Shown: piece by piece, positions 52,023 through 61,415 of the stretch
Layout: each line of letters opens with the position of its first letter
Position numbering within the stretch: position 1 is the stretch's first letter
DNA from: Parabacteroides sp. PFB2-10
GTDB lineage: Bacteria > Bacteroidota > Bacteroidia > Bacteroidales > Tannerellaceae
Direction: 5' to 3'
DNA: 64,000 nucleotides
Assembly: GCF_029893085.1 (NCBI RefSeq)
Contig: NZ_JARXWI010000012.1
Coordinates: 1 to 64,000 of the forward strand
Program-made: the position numbers and the translations under genes
The notes under the pieces: model-generated
Told to the model about the DNA's origin: nothing
Databases searched by the model: none
The model's input: only the letters and a program-made list of their open reading frames with translations

Positions 52023-53116
52023 ATATTGTAGTCACCGGATTAAGAGGGTTTCCAAACATACAAGGTGGCATCGAAACCCATTGTGAGGAGTTATACCCCC
52101 GGCTGGCCGGAGGAGAATGCCATGTAACCGTGGTTCGTCGGAAAAACTTTGTCAAAGAGGATCCGCCTTACACTAATTACAAAGGTGTTCATTTCAAAGA
52201 TATCAACGCACCACGTATCACCGGACTGGAAGCAGCTTTGCATACGATGTATGCCGTCTGGTATGCCTACCGTTCCAAGGCGGACATCGTTCATATCCAT
52301 GCAATCGGACCGGCTATCACCGTTCCCTTTGCCCGTTTGTTAGGTCTTAAGGTGGTGGTAACCCATCATGGTCCTGACTACGACCGGGAGAAATGGGGAT
52401 TTTTTGCCAAAAGCATCCTGAAATTAGGCGAATACTTTGCTGCCAAACAGGCGCATCAGATCATTGCCATATCGACGGTTATCACGGATCTGTTGAAAAA
52501 GAAATACAAACGGACAAAAGGAGTGCATCTGATTTACAATGGTGTCACAACGCTACCCAAACCTTCCTCTACGGATTTTCTACAGCATTTAGGTATCAAG
52601 CCGAATCAATACATCCTTGCCGTCGGTCGTTTCGTAGAAGAAAAAAGATTTGACTGGCTGATCGAAGCTTACATAAAACTGAATAACCCCAACTATCAAT
52701 TAGTGATTGCCGGTGATGCGGATTATGAATCATCCTATTCCACCTATCTGAAAAATTTTGCCTACGAGAATGATGTGATCCTGACCGGCATCGTCAAAGG
52801 AGAAAAACTGGCAGAATTATATGCCCATGCCGCCCTGTTTGTCCTCCCCTCCTCGCACGAAGGGCTACCTATCACACTATTGGAAGCAATGAGTTACAAA
52901 CGGAAAGTATTGGCAAGCGACATCCCCGCCAACCTGGCTGTGCGTTTGGAGGAAAGCTCTTATTTCACCCTCAATAGCACAAAGGATATGAAAGAGAAAA
53001 TGGCCGGACTATTAGCCCGTCCTGAAACAGAACAAGCATATGACTTAAGCCTTTATGATTGGGATAATATTGCTGTACAAACTCATGATGTTTACAAAGA
53101 ATATGAAACGATATAA
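52019..53116 (+). CDS. Glycosyltransferase family 4 (DUF1972-type N-terminus)
   Basis: A 365-residue GT-B enzyme. The start MNIVVTGLRGFPNIQGGIETHCEEL, split here by family convention at GGIE, is typical of GT4 proteins with a DUF1972-like N-domain, often rhamnosyl- or galactosyltransferases. The C-domain has AVGRFVEEKRFDWLIEAY and SSHEGLPITLLEAMSYKRKVLASD-like phrases (E-x7-E). It overlaps the radical SAM gene by 4 bp and the next glycosyltransferase by 14 bp. Confidence 0.9.
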   Translation: MNIVVTGLRGFPNIQGGIETHCEELYPRLAGGECHVTVVRRKNFVKEDPPYTNYKGVHFKDINAPRITGLEAALHTMYAVWYAYRSKADIVHIHAIGPAITVPFARLLGLKVVVTHHGPDYDREKWGFFAKSILKLGEYFAAKQAHQIIAISTVITDLLKKKYKRTKGVHLIYNGVTTLPKPSSTDFLQHLGIKPNQYILAVGRFVEEKRFDWLIEAYIKLNNPNYQLVIAGDADYESSYSTYLKNFAYENDVILTGIVKGEKLAELYAHAALFVLPSSHEGLPITLLEAMSYKRKVLASDIPANLAVRLEESSYFTLNSTKDMKEKMAGLLARPETEQAYDLSLYDWDNIAVQTHDVYKEYETI

Positions 53117-54341
53117 AATTCTTATTACAGCAAATCATTGTGCACCGGGACAAGGTTCTGAGCATGGAGTCGGATGGAACTTTTTTAAGAGAATTTCGGA
53201 GTTTCATGACGTTATACTCATATGTAATGAACATGATTATATCCAAGGGGTTATAGACTATGTAAACTCAGAGGAAGGAAAGAAAAGAAATATAAAACTG
53301 TTTTTAATAAAACAAAAAATTAAATATAATAAGATAAACCGCCTGTTCCCTTTCCTATATTACAAAGACTATAATAAATGGCAAAAGAATGTCTTCAATT
53401 TAGTCAAGGAGTTGATCAATACAGAAGAGATTGATATCATCCATCATATTACCAATATAACATTTCGTGAACCAGGATACTTATGGAAACTCAACAAACC
53501 TTTTCTCTGGGGACCAATAGGTGTTTTAGGAGATGAGCCCATACGATTTCAATCTATTTACAACTGGAAAGAAGGCATTAAGAATATCATTCGTCGAATA
53601 ACTTGTATATATCAATTACGCTATTCGAAAAGGATCAAAGATGCCGCAAATGAATCTGTGGCTTGTATTTGCATTAGTAAGCATATCGAAAAAATAGTAA
53701 AAAACCAGCTGGGAGCAAAAAAAACTTATATTATCCCCGAAACAGGAGCGATCATCACACAAACCCCTCCTCCTCCCAAAAGGATGGAGAACAAGCCTAT
53801 CCAATTACTTTGGAGTGCTGGTTTTGATTCCAGAAAAGGCATTTTATTTCTAATAGAAGCACTTCGCATTATAAAAAAAGAAAATGATATTAATTTCAAT
53901 TTAATTCTTGTAGGAGACGGATATGAGAGAAAGAAGGCCATAAATCTATGTGAAAAATATTCTATCAATTACGAATATAAAGGATATGTTCCTTACCAGG
54001 AAATGCCAAAATTGTACTACAACTCCCATTTCTTTTTCTTACTTAGCCTTTCTGACGCAACAACAACTACTGTGTTTGAATCTTTAACAAACTACTGCCC
54101 GGTTATCGCATTCAATCACCTATCATTTAGTGAAGTTGTTGATGATACTTGTGGAAAAAAAATAGATTTACACACAAAAAGACAGATATCTAATGACATA
54201 GCCCATTATATTCGCCATTACTATTACCACGAAGACGAACGTTATTTGTTAGCTTTAGGTGCCAGAAAGAAAGCAGAAAATTATTCATGGGAAAGAAAAA
54301 TAGAACAAATCAACAATATATACAACTCTATCCTAAATTAG
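53103..54341 (+). CDS. Glycosyltransferase family 4 protein
   Basis: A 412-residue glycosyltransferase. KILITANHCAPGQGSEHGVG is the GT4 N-terminal glycine loop; LWSAGFDSRKGILFLIEAL and LILVGDGYERK are C-domain blocks, and TTTVFESLTNYCPVIAF holds the E-x7-E-like motif. ATG 53103 is chosen over 53055 (inside the previous gene), which adds a segment unlike the family. It is AT-rich. It is the last gene of the plus-strand half; the next gene converges 19 bp later. Confidence 0.88.
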   Translation: MKRYKILITANHCAPGQGSEHGVGWNFFKRISEFHDVILICNEHDYIQGVIDYVNSEEGKKRNIKLFLIKQKIKYNKINRLFPFLYYKDYNKWQKNVFNLVKELINTEEIDIIHHITNITFREPGYLWKLNKPFLWGPIGVLGDEPIRFQSIYNWKEGIKNIIRRITCIYQLRYSKRIKDAANESVACICISKHIEKIVKNQLGAKKTYIIPETGAIITQTPPPPKRMENKPIQLLWSAGFDSRKGILFLIEALRIIKKENDINFNLILVGDGYERKKAINLCEKYSINYEYKGYVPYQEMPKLYYNSHFFFLLSLSDATTTTVFESLTNYCPVIAFNHLSFSEVVDDTCGKKIDLHTKRQISNDIAHYIRHYYYHEDERYLLALGARKKAENYSWERKIEQINNIYNSILN

Positions 54342-54360
54342 GATTACCGCAAAAAATCGC

Positions 54361-55539
54361 TTACAATTCTTGATAAATGTGTTTTAGAAGAGATTCATTA
54401 TAGGTCCATAGGCGATTTTGAGTCACATAGCTTTTTGCTTTTTCTGAATTTTCTTTATAAGAAGTATAATATTTTTGTATATAAGCATCTATATCCACCA
54501 GTTGTTCATCTGAAGGATTAAGATCATTAAGGACAAGTCCACACCCACTCTCTTGTATCTGTTTGGGGCTGTCTCCGGCATATTGAGTAGCTACAACCAT
54601 TGCGCCCGCTGCTAAATACTCCGATGTTTTGGTAGGGGAAGAGTTTATATTCACTAAGTCATTTGCTCTGAGAACAAAACCAACATCTATCATTGACAAA
54701 TAAGAGGCAATTTCTTTGTTTGGAACCCCTTTTATCAAGTAGTGACCATTGATCTGCATCAATAAATCCTCATAAGGCGTAATATCATCATTGCTATAAA
54801 GGCAGAAAAAATAGTTCGGATTCATCTTCCATAATCGAACAACCAAAGAGATGGTCTCTTCTACACATTGCCACTTATGCAATCCTCCCGAATAACAAAG
54901 TACTATCCGATCTTCAAGATTATACTTTTTCCGCATTTGACTACGTGTATCAGGCGTTATCTTTCGGAAGTTATCGATATTGATATTAGTCGGCAAAACA
55001 AAGTTTTCAGCAGAAGTCCGTACATATTCCATCAGATTTCGATACAAATTATCTGAAACAGTAATAATCTTCTTTGAATGTGTCAAGGAATAAACATTTT
55101 CCTTTTTGGTATACTCAATTATCGATTGGGGATATCCCATCATTTCGAACTCAGGAACCGCATCCGCATGAAAATCTGTTATCAAAGGTAAACGAGAAAC
55201 AAAACGTGCAGAAGTAGCAGAGATAGACATTTCGGCCTGAATAATATCTATTGAATAGATCTTGCATACAAAATAAGTCACAAGTGCTCGTAAGAATTCT
55301 GATAATTTTAATAATTTAAAACGATTAGGTATTGTTGGGAAAAACAATGCTTTTACATCTTTCGGCAATGAACGTTTCTCTTCTCTTATTCGATGAGCAT
55401 TTCGGGTATAAAACCCTAAAAGAAAAACATTATATCCCATAGAACTTAGCGACATGCACATATTTAGCGTTCTGATTTTGTCGCCGGCATTCATACCTAA
55501 AGGGTAATTCCGCAAAATAACCAATACATTTTTTTTCAT
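54361..55539 (-). CDS. Glycosyltransferase family 4 protein
   Basis: A 392-residue GT-B glycosyltransferase. The N-domain has LRNYPLGMNAGDKIRTLNM, and the C-domain has YSGGLHKWQCVEETISLV and PTKTSEYLAAGAMVVATQ (a variant E-x7-E site). It is the last gene of the long minus-strand operon, 2 bp after wecB, and convergent with the plus-strand half. It is AT-rich. Confidence 0.86.
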   Translation of the reverse strand: MKKNVLVILRNYPLGMNAGDKIRTLNMCMSLSSMGYNVFLLGFYTRNAHRIREEKRSLPKDVKALFFPTIPNRFKLLKLSEFLRALVTYFVCKIYSIDIIQAEMSISATSARFVSRLPLITDFHADAVPEFEMMGYPQSIIEYTKKENVYSLTHSKKIITVSDNLYRNLMEYVRTSAENFVLPTNINIDNFRKITPDTRSQMRKKYNLEDRIVLCYSGGLHKWQCVEETISLVVRLWKMNPNYFFCLYSNDDITPYEDLLMQINGHYLIKGVPNKEIASYLSMIDVGFVLRANDLVNINSSPTKTSEYLAAGAMVVATQYAGDSPKQIQESGCGLVLNDLNPSDEQLVDIDAYIQKYYTSYKENSEKAKSYVTQNRLWTYNESLLKHIYQEL

Positions 55540-55541
55540 AA

Positions 55542-56717
55542 TTAATTTCTTTTCGCCTTCAAAATACCTGCAATCCTTTCCGAACTTTTACCATCTCCAT
55601 AAGGATTGACAGCCTGTCCCATTTGCTGATAAGCAGCTTTATCAATAAGTAGAAGCTCTACATTAGAAACAATCTTTTCGTAGTCCGTTCCTACCAACTT
55701 AACAGTACCGGCAGTCACTGCTTCCGGACGCTCTGTTGTATCGCGCATAACCAATACCGGCTTTCCTAATCCGGGCGCTTCTTCCTGAATACCACCACTA
55801 TCAGTCAATACGATATAAGCATGATCCATTAAATAGACAAAAGGCAAGTAATCTACCGGTTCGATAAGATACACATTCGGATGATCTGTCGGATTCTCCC
55901 CAAAGACCTCCTGTAATGGTTTTCGGACATTGGGGTTCAGGTGCATCGGATAAACAAAGTCCACATCGGGATAGGATTGCGCCAGCCGCTTTATCGCCTT
56001 ACATATTTGCCTGAATCCCTCGCCAAAGTTTTCACGACGGTGTCCTGTGATTAGGATCAACCTCCTCTCCTCCTTTTCCCATTGTGACAATAAAGACTGA
56101 GATATGCCGAAAGAGGCTAAAGTCGAATGAATTTGTGTTTCAAACTGCTCTTCTTTTTTAATTTGATTCAGGGCAATATGTAATGCATCAATAACCGTAT
56201 TACCAACCACATAAATGTTTTCCGGAGATACATTTTCTTTTAATAAATTCTCCTTACTTAATAAAGTGGGAGCAAAATGGCTGGTAGCGATGCGTGTTGT
56301 GATCTGCCGGTTCATCTCTTCCGGCCATGGGCTATATATATTATGCGTTCTCAATCCTGCTTCCACATGTCCAACCGGTATTTGTTGATAGAAAGCCGCT
56401 AAAGCCGCCACCATAGAGGTGGTGGTATCACCATGCACAAGAACCATATCTGGTTGCACCTCTTTCAACACATCCCGCAAGCCACTCAATACACGTGTGG
56501 TTATATCATAAAGATCCTGTCCCTGCTTCATGATATTCAAATCATAATCAGGTTTCACGTCAAACAGGAGCAATACCTGATCTAACATTTCCCGGTGTTG
56601 AGCCGTCACACATACGATTGTCTGAAATTCTTCCGGGTACAACTTTAGCTTTCTAACCAAAGGACACATTTTTATCGCCTCCGGACGGGTGCCAAAGACC
56701 AGCATTATCTTCTTCAT
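55542..56717 (-). CDS. wecB: UDP-N-acetylglucosamine 2-epimerase (non-hydrolysing)
   Basis: Cytoplasmic enzyme of 391 residues that turns UDP-GlcNAc into UDP-ManNAc. GTRPEAIKM at 9-17, GDTTTSMVAALAAFY, EAGLRTHN, GHRRENFGEGF and SGGIQEEAPGLGKPVLVMR are family blocks. ATG 56717 is chosen for MKKIMLVFGT, leaving 4 bp after licD; in-frame ATGs lie at 56729 and 56738. UDP-ManNAc is probably used as it is or oxidised by a dehydrogenase not found in this window. Confidence 0.95.
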   Translation of the reverse strand: MKKIMLVFGTRPEAIKMCPLVRKLKLYPEEFQTIVCVTAQHREMLDQVLLLFDVKPDYDLNIMKQGQDLYDITTRVLSGLRDVLKEVQPDMVLVHGDTTTSMVAALAAFYQQIPVGHVEAGLRTHNIYSPWPEEMNRQITTRIATSHFAPTLLSKENLLKENVSPENIYVVGNTVIDALHIALNQIKKEEQFETQIHSTLASFGISQSLLSQWEKEERRLILITGHRRENFGEGFRQICKAIKRLAQSYPDVDFVYPMHLNPNVRKPLQEVFGENPTDHPNVYLIEPVDYLPFVYLMDHAYIVLTDSGGIQEEAPGLGKPVLVMRDTTERPEAVTAGTVKLVGTDYEKIVSNVELLLIDKAAYQQMGQAVNPYGDGKSSERIAGILKAKRN

Positions 56718-56721
56718 ATTA

Positions 56722-57513
56722 TTATTCATCAAATTCAACAGAACAGGTATGAAATTCTATTTTACTAAAATCAGGCAATTGCCAATAATCACCATACTGC
56801 GCTTTCAATACAGCATCGTAATCACGGGGCACAAAAAACTTTTTCCCTTCAAACTCCAATTCAACCAATGGATATATCCATTCCTTTTCAAATTGGGTAG
56901 AAAAAAAAGAACCCAATGGATAACTCACATTCTTTCGGGCAAACAGATAAGAGAAGAAACTCAAACAGGGATAAAGAAACCTACTCAAACACAAGAAATA
57001 AGCCCGCAACAGCCCCTTTTTCCAAAGCCTGGAAGGATTTATCTTCACCATGCGTATAGCCAGCAATTGCATTTTATTGGAAACAAGATGGAATAAGCGT
57101 GATGCCGGTTCCCAGAAAAACAGATCGATATAGATTCCTTTATAGCTATAATACCTATCATTATCATTATTTTCCTTAATCCTTGTATTTGGAATACGCA
57201 ATTTTTCATAAGGCGCCACATAGGTGTAGTCCGTATCGTTCGCCTGCAACTGGTAATAGGTCGACTCCTTTAACAAGATCTGATGCAAACGTTTCAAATC
57301 TTTTTTCATCAATACAATATCCAGATCATCATCCCACGGTATAAAACCTTTGTGACGGACAGCCCCCAACAATGTACCACCGGAAAGCCAATAATCGATA
57401 TTATGCTTACGGCAAACAGCATCAACATAGACCAGTATATCTAACATCTTCAACTGATGTCTCCGCAAAGAGGTTCCCTCCGCGTTTATATGTAAAAAAT
57501 CACTTTCCTCCAT
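56722..57513 (-). CDS. LicD-family phosphotransferase
   Basis: A 263-residue protein. GGTLLGA (45-51), RHKGFIPWDDDLDI and the Asp-rich WDDDLDI (60-66) are the LicD nucleotidyltransferase-fold motif. LicD proteins attach phosphocholine, or other phospho-groups such as ribitol or glycerol phosphate, to cell-surface sugars. It overlaps the flippase gene by 14 bp in the same operon as a GDPD lipoprotein, so the polysaccharide may carry a phosphate-linked group. Which group is not shown. Confidence 0.9.
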   Translation of the reverse strand: MEESDFLHINAEGTSLRRHQLKMLDILVYVDAVCRKHNIDYWLSGGTLLGAVRHKGFIPWDDDLDIVLMKKDLKRLHQILLKESTYYQLQANDTDYTYVAPYEKLRIPNTRIKENNDNDRYYSYKGIYIDLFFWEPASRLFHLVSNKMQLLAIRMVKINPSRLWKKGLLRAYFLCLSRFLYPCLSFFSYLFARKNVSYPLGSFFSTQFEKEWIYPLVELEFEGKKFFVPRDYDAVLKAQYGDYWQLPDFSKIEFHTCSVEFDE

Positions 57514-58915
57514 TATTCTTTACAAATAGCAACTGCACTATACGCACTATATACTCTCTAAACAGATACAGACCAAACAGACATATCAACAACAAAAAGA
57601 ATATATTAAAGTATAAACTCTTCGTATAAAAAACAACAAAAGAGAATGCCAGCGACACACATACGATCAACATTGTCTTTATATGAACAGAAATACGAAC
57701 CTTGTTTCGAATAATAAAAATCCGCATAAAGACATTCACCAGATAGCTAACCAACATCCCGATCGTTGCCCCTTGCAATCCCCAAAAAGAAATGAACAAA
57801 GGTACTAAAATAAGATTAAACAAACAGGCTATCAAGGTAGAATACATAATTATCCTCGTTGCTTTAATGGCTGCGTAAATCTGTCCGAGAAAACCACTTA
57901 CAACTGCAATAACCGCCACAACAATATAAAGAGGAATGATATCGAGTGCCATCACATAGTCACCCTTTACCATATAAGGAAATATCAAAAAAGAAAAAGC
58001 AATCAAAGCAGAAGCGCCTACTCCAAAAAAAAGAATCAACAGATTGACTGCCTTTGTATAAAACAGACTCAATGCCTCTTTATTTTCATTTCCTTTTTTA
58101 AATGCTACCTCTTGCCAAGCCAGGTTGAAACAGGTAGATAATAAGTTGATCACTAATCCAAACTTAACAGCGATCAGGTATATACCATTGGCTTCTAACC
58201 CCAACACATGAGAGATGGCTACATTGGTATAGCCGGTTAGCGACCAATAGGCTAATGAATTTAAAGACAGCGGTAGAGAGAATCGGAATAAACGGTTCAA
58301 GACCTCTTTATTATAATACCGGAATGATAACTGGCGAACAATACCCAGTTTGACTTCCAACATCAGAATTTGCACAGACAATCCGATAATGGACGAAAGA
58401 TACAAAGCCTCTATGCCCCATTTCAAAAACACCAAACCTACTATATTCAGACAAGACGTCACCAAGGTGGCAATAACACCGGACAAGGCAAACAATCTGC
58501 TAAAACCCAATGCCCTGGCAAGGTATCCAAACAGGTTATTGAACACCATACAAACCCCATACAGATAGATATAACCTATATAACGGATATCGAACAAGAC
58601 CCACAGCGTAAAAGCGACAAGGGAGTAAAGCAATAAAGAGCCTGAGAAAATAATAAAACCATTAAATATAGGCGACCCAATGGTTGATTTGTCTTTTTCG
58701 TCAAAGATAAATCGCATAATCCCTACATAGATATCAATAAAAAGAAAAGTAACGACCAGGTTCAGGTAAGTATTTGACACATCATAATAACCTAATTCAG
58801 AGGTAGGAATATAGGAAGTGTATACGGGTAACAGGAAGAACATTATCAGTTTTGACAACACACTTCCAAGAAAATACAGTCCGGAAGATTTTATAAAATC
58901 AGAGATAAGACTCAT
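57500..58915 (-). CDS. Polysaccharide flippase (Wzx-like, MATE/MOP superfamily)
   Basis: Membrane protein of 471 residues with 12-14 helices. SGLYFLGSVLSKLIMFFLLPVYTSYI at its N-terminus, cut here at the helix end, and the repeated helix pairs fit polysaccharide-transport proteins that flip lipid-linked repeat units across the inner membrane. It overlaps the GDPD gene by 4 bp and licD by 14 bp. It would pair with the Wzy-like protein at 48531 and the Wza/Wzz proteins of the same operon. Confidence 0.9.
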   Translation of the reverse strand: MSLISDFIKSSGLYFLGSVLSKLIMFFLLPVYTSYIPTSELGYYDVSNTYLNLVVTFLFIDIYVGIMRFIFDEKDKSTIGSPIFNGFIIFSGSLLLYSLVAFTLWVLFDIRYIGYIYLYGVCMVFNNLFGYLARALGFSRLFALSGVIATLVTSCLNIVGLVFLKWGIEALYLSSIIGLSVQILMLEVKLGIVRQLSFRYYNKEVLNRLFRFSLPLSLNSLAYWSLTGYTNVAISHVLGLEANGIYLIAVKFGLVINLLSTCFNLAWQEVAFKKGNENKEALSLFYTKAVNLLILFFGVGASALIAFSFLIFPYMVKGDYVMALDIIPLYIVVAVIAVVSGFLGQIYAAIKATRIIMYSTLIACLFNLILVPLFISFWGLQGATIGMLVSYLVNVFMRIFIIRNKVRISVHIKTMLIVCVSLAFSFVVFYTKSLYFNIFFLLLICLFGLYLFREYIVRIVQLLFVKNNGGK

Positions 58916-59748
58916 TTATTCTTCTTTTTATACTTGAGCCAGTATTCCGGATCATCAGTTATGACAGACTGTATATAGGAATATCCGTAAACAGGAACTT
59001 CATCTACTGTATCCAACGTATATACCTCAATAGTGTCAATCCATCTTTTCAGGTTCAACAAAATAGGATAATTGACCATCCCCTTATTGATGACAACACT
59101 TTTTAGATGAGAATAATCAGGAAGATGCAAACTGGATACAGGGGGTTCTTTTTCCGTATATAAAAGCAGGCGGCACGGAATACTCTTGTTCTTATCTGAT
59201 ATTCTTTTCAGACAGCCATTAGAAAATGAAAGTACAGAGACCTTTGATTCCAAATCATATGCTTTCACCATACTCAACAATTTTTCTTCTATTTCTTCCG
59301 ATGGAAACTTTATTTCTATATAATAGTTTATTTTATTGCCAAGCATGTCAAAAACCTCCTTAAGCGTTGGTATCACCTCCTGGGCAAATTGCCCATTTGA
59401 TTTTTTCAGATGAAACGTTTGTAATTCTTCTTTCGTATAATCCTCCACTGTTCCCGCTTTACCCGTCATACGCTCTAACTTCTCATCATGAAAAATCATG
59501 ATCTCACCGTCTTTTGACAATTGAACATCGAATTCTACCACATCCAACCCGATTGCAAATGCTTTTTCAATACTTTTTAAGCTGTTCTCCGGAGTATCCC
59601 CATGAACGCCGCGATGGGCTATTATTTTCACATGGCTAACTTCAGGAGACTGTTCTCCTGATCTCAGGCCAACCTCTTCTACAGGTTGAGACGTTTTCTC
59701 GCAAGCGCAGAAAAGCAATAACAACAATACAAACAGGCGCTTTCCCAT
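58912..59748 (-). CDS. Glycerophosphodiester phosphodiesterase lipoprotein
   Basis: A 278-residue exported lipoprotein (hydrophobic N-terminus ending CAC, C16). The GDPD catalytic residues are visible: HRG at 45-47, E72 and D74 in VEFDV, and H87 in IFHDEK. It hydrolyses glycerophosphodiesters to glycerol 3-phosphate and an alcohol. It lies inside the polysaccharide export operon, 57 bp after wzz, and overlaps wzx by 4 bp, so it may trim or recycle phosphoglycerol units of this glycan; that is an inference. Confidence 0.9.
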   Translation of the reverse strand: MGKRLFVLLLLLFCACEKTSQPVEEVGLRSGEQSPEVSHVKIIAHRGVHGDTPENSLKSIEKAFAIGLDVVEFDVQLSKDGEIMIFHDEKLERMTGKAGTVEDYTKEELQTFHLKKSNGQFAQEVIPTLKEVFDMLGNKINYYIEIKFPSEEIEEKLLSMVKAYDLESKVSVLSFSNGCLKRISDKNKSIPCRLLLYTEKEPPVSSLHLPDYSHLKSVVINKGMVNYPILLNLKRWIDTIEVYTLDTVDEVPVYGYSYIQSVITDDPEYWLKYKKKNK

Positions 59749-59805
59749 GGCAGTATAACAAATCGTTCACAACGAAGATAAATAAGAAAGCTCAATATCC
59801 TACAT

Positions 59806-61410
59806 CTAAACTGTATCTTTTTTCAATTCTTTTATCAAATCAACCATCACATTTTTCATTGCCAGGTATAAAACAGGTACCAGCAGGGTGAAAAGAAATA
59901 TAAAAATAGCAGCATATAGTTTGCGGGGAGCTATCGACTTCTTCTTTACAAAAGCAGTATCAATAACGCGGGAACGCGGTTTTAGCTCTCCTTGAGCCAA
60001 AGCAATATCTTCGCGTTTCTGAAGGAGCAACAAATAAACACCCTGATAAATTTCCTGTTGGCGTTTATACTCAATATACTCTCTTTCTAACGAAGGCACC
60101 TCTCCCATCTTCTCATAGATCAACGTCTCTTTATTATGCAAATCATCAATAACAAAATTCAGACCTGAACGCGCGTTGGCGATGGTGGCTTTTACGCTCT
60201 CACGCAACTGATCAACCTGACCTGTAAGCTGGCCAATCAATGGGTTTTCAAGTTTGGCAGATTTCAACAGTTGTGAACGTTCCAATAACTTCTCGTTATA
60301 AGCGGCAATAGCACCTCCACTCTCTCCATCTTTAGCAGAAAGCAACATAGGAACAAGATTATACCTGTTTGCCGGATCTTTCACATAGTCATCCAGCATA
60401 TGAATGACTTGTATCTCTGTCTGAAGTTCGATCAACTTAATCTGAATGTCCTGCATTTGAGAAATATAGAATTGTACGTCATATTCTATATCTGTCATAT
60501 TATGTAAAGTCTTGAACTTTTCTATTTCTAATTCTGTTTTCTTCAGCTCTTCCGATACATTCAACATACGATCATTCACAAAAGCCAACGACTTTTCCGA
60601 CTCTTGTCGTTTTAATAGCTCATCCTGCTCATTGTAAAAGCGAATCAATGTATTCAGAAAATCAATACCACGTGGCCTTTTATAATCAGGATAAGTCAAT
60701 TCTAGCGTGTTGGAAGACTTGCTTAAATCTTCTACTAACATCCTATCAACTATTTCTTCTGCCACCCAGCTCGCCGGCTTTACTATTATCTTCATTTTAT
60801 AGGCCGCTTGCAGAGGCATATCCCGATAAGATAAAACAAATGCCCCCTGATTCAATTTGAGTTCGACCGGTAATGAGGTGAAGGTGAAATTATATTGTTT
60901 ACCATCTTCCCGGGAGCTAACTTTAACGCTGCCTTTTCCATCCTCTCCAATTTCAACCGTCAATCGGATCTCATCATATAATTTTTCAAAAGTCAACGAG
61001 TCAGCAGTCAAGAGCAAGGGAGAATCGTCATACATTTTATAACTATATGCTTTCGGTTTAAAATATTCCACATTCATCCCCAACGCATAGATGGTTTGCT
61101 TCAGCAATTGAGTAGAGGTCAGAATAGCCATTTCATCTTCAATATTGACACTTCCGGCACCGCCACCGCCACCAATACCGAATGACTTCATCAAGCCGGC
61201 GGCTTCGCCCAAGCCAAAGCTCCCACCACTACCATCTGTTTCCTGCACCTGAATACGGCTCATTATTTCAAAGGTTCTGGGTATCAACACCAAATAGAGT
61301 ATAGCTATAAGTAGGGATATAACAAAAGCTCCTAAAAACACCCTCCACTTCCTAATATATCCAACAATAATGCTTTTTAAGCCTAATGTCTCTTTATCTT
61401 TTGTCTCCAT
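59806..61410 (-). CDS. Polysaccharide chain-length regulator (Wzz/PCP type)
   Basis: A 534-residue inner-membrane protein with one helix near each end (about 25-48 and 495-518) and a long periplasmic coiled-coil region (about 260-440), as in Wzz/GNVR co-polymerases. A glycine-rich loop lies at about 74-90. There is no C-terminal tyrosine-kinase domain, and no kinase gene is present in the window. It follows the wza-like gene by 5 bp. Confidence 0.9.
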   Translation of the reverse strand: METKDKETLGLKSIIVGYIRKWRVFLGAFVISLLIAILYLVLIPRTFEIMSRIQVQETDGSGGSFGLGEAAGLMKSFGIGGGGGAGSVNIEDEMAILTSTQLLKQTIYALGMNVEYFKPKAYSYKMYDDSPLLLTADSLTFEKLYDEIRLTVEIGEDGKGSVKVSSREDGKQYNFTFTSLPVELKLNQGAFVLSYRDMPLQAAYKMKIIVKPASWVAEEIVDRMLVEDLSKSSNTLELTYPDYKRPRGIDFLNTLIRFYNEQDELLKRQESEKSLAFVNDRMLNVSEELKKTELEIEKFKTLHNMTDIEYDVQFYISQMQDIQIKLIELQTEIQVIHMLDDYVKDPANRYNLVPMLLSAKDGESGGAIAAYNEKLLERSQLLKSAKLENPLIGQLTGQVDQLRESVKATIANARSGLNFVIDDLHNKETLIYEKMGEVPSLEREYIEYKRQQEIYQGVYLLLLQKREDIALAQGELKPRSRVIDTAFVKKKSIAPRKLYAAIFIFLFTLLVPVLYLAMKNVMVDLIKELKKDTV

Positions 61411-61415
61411 AATTT

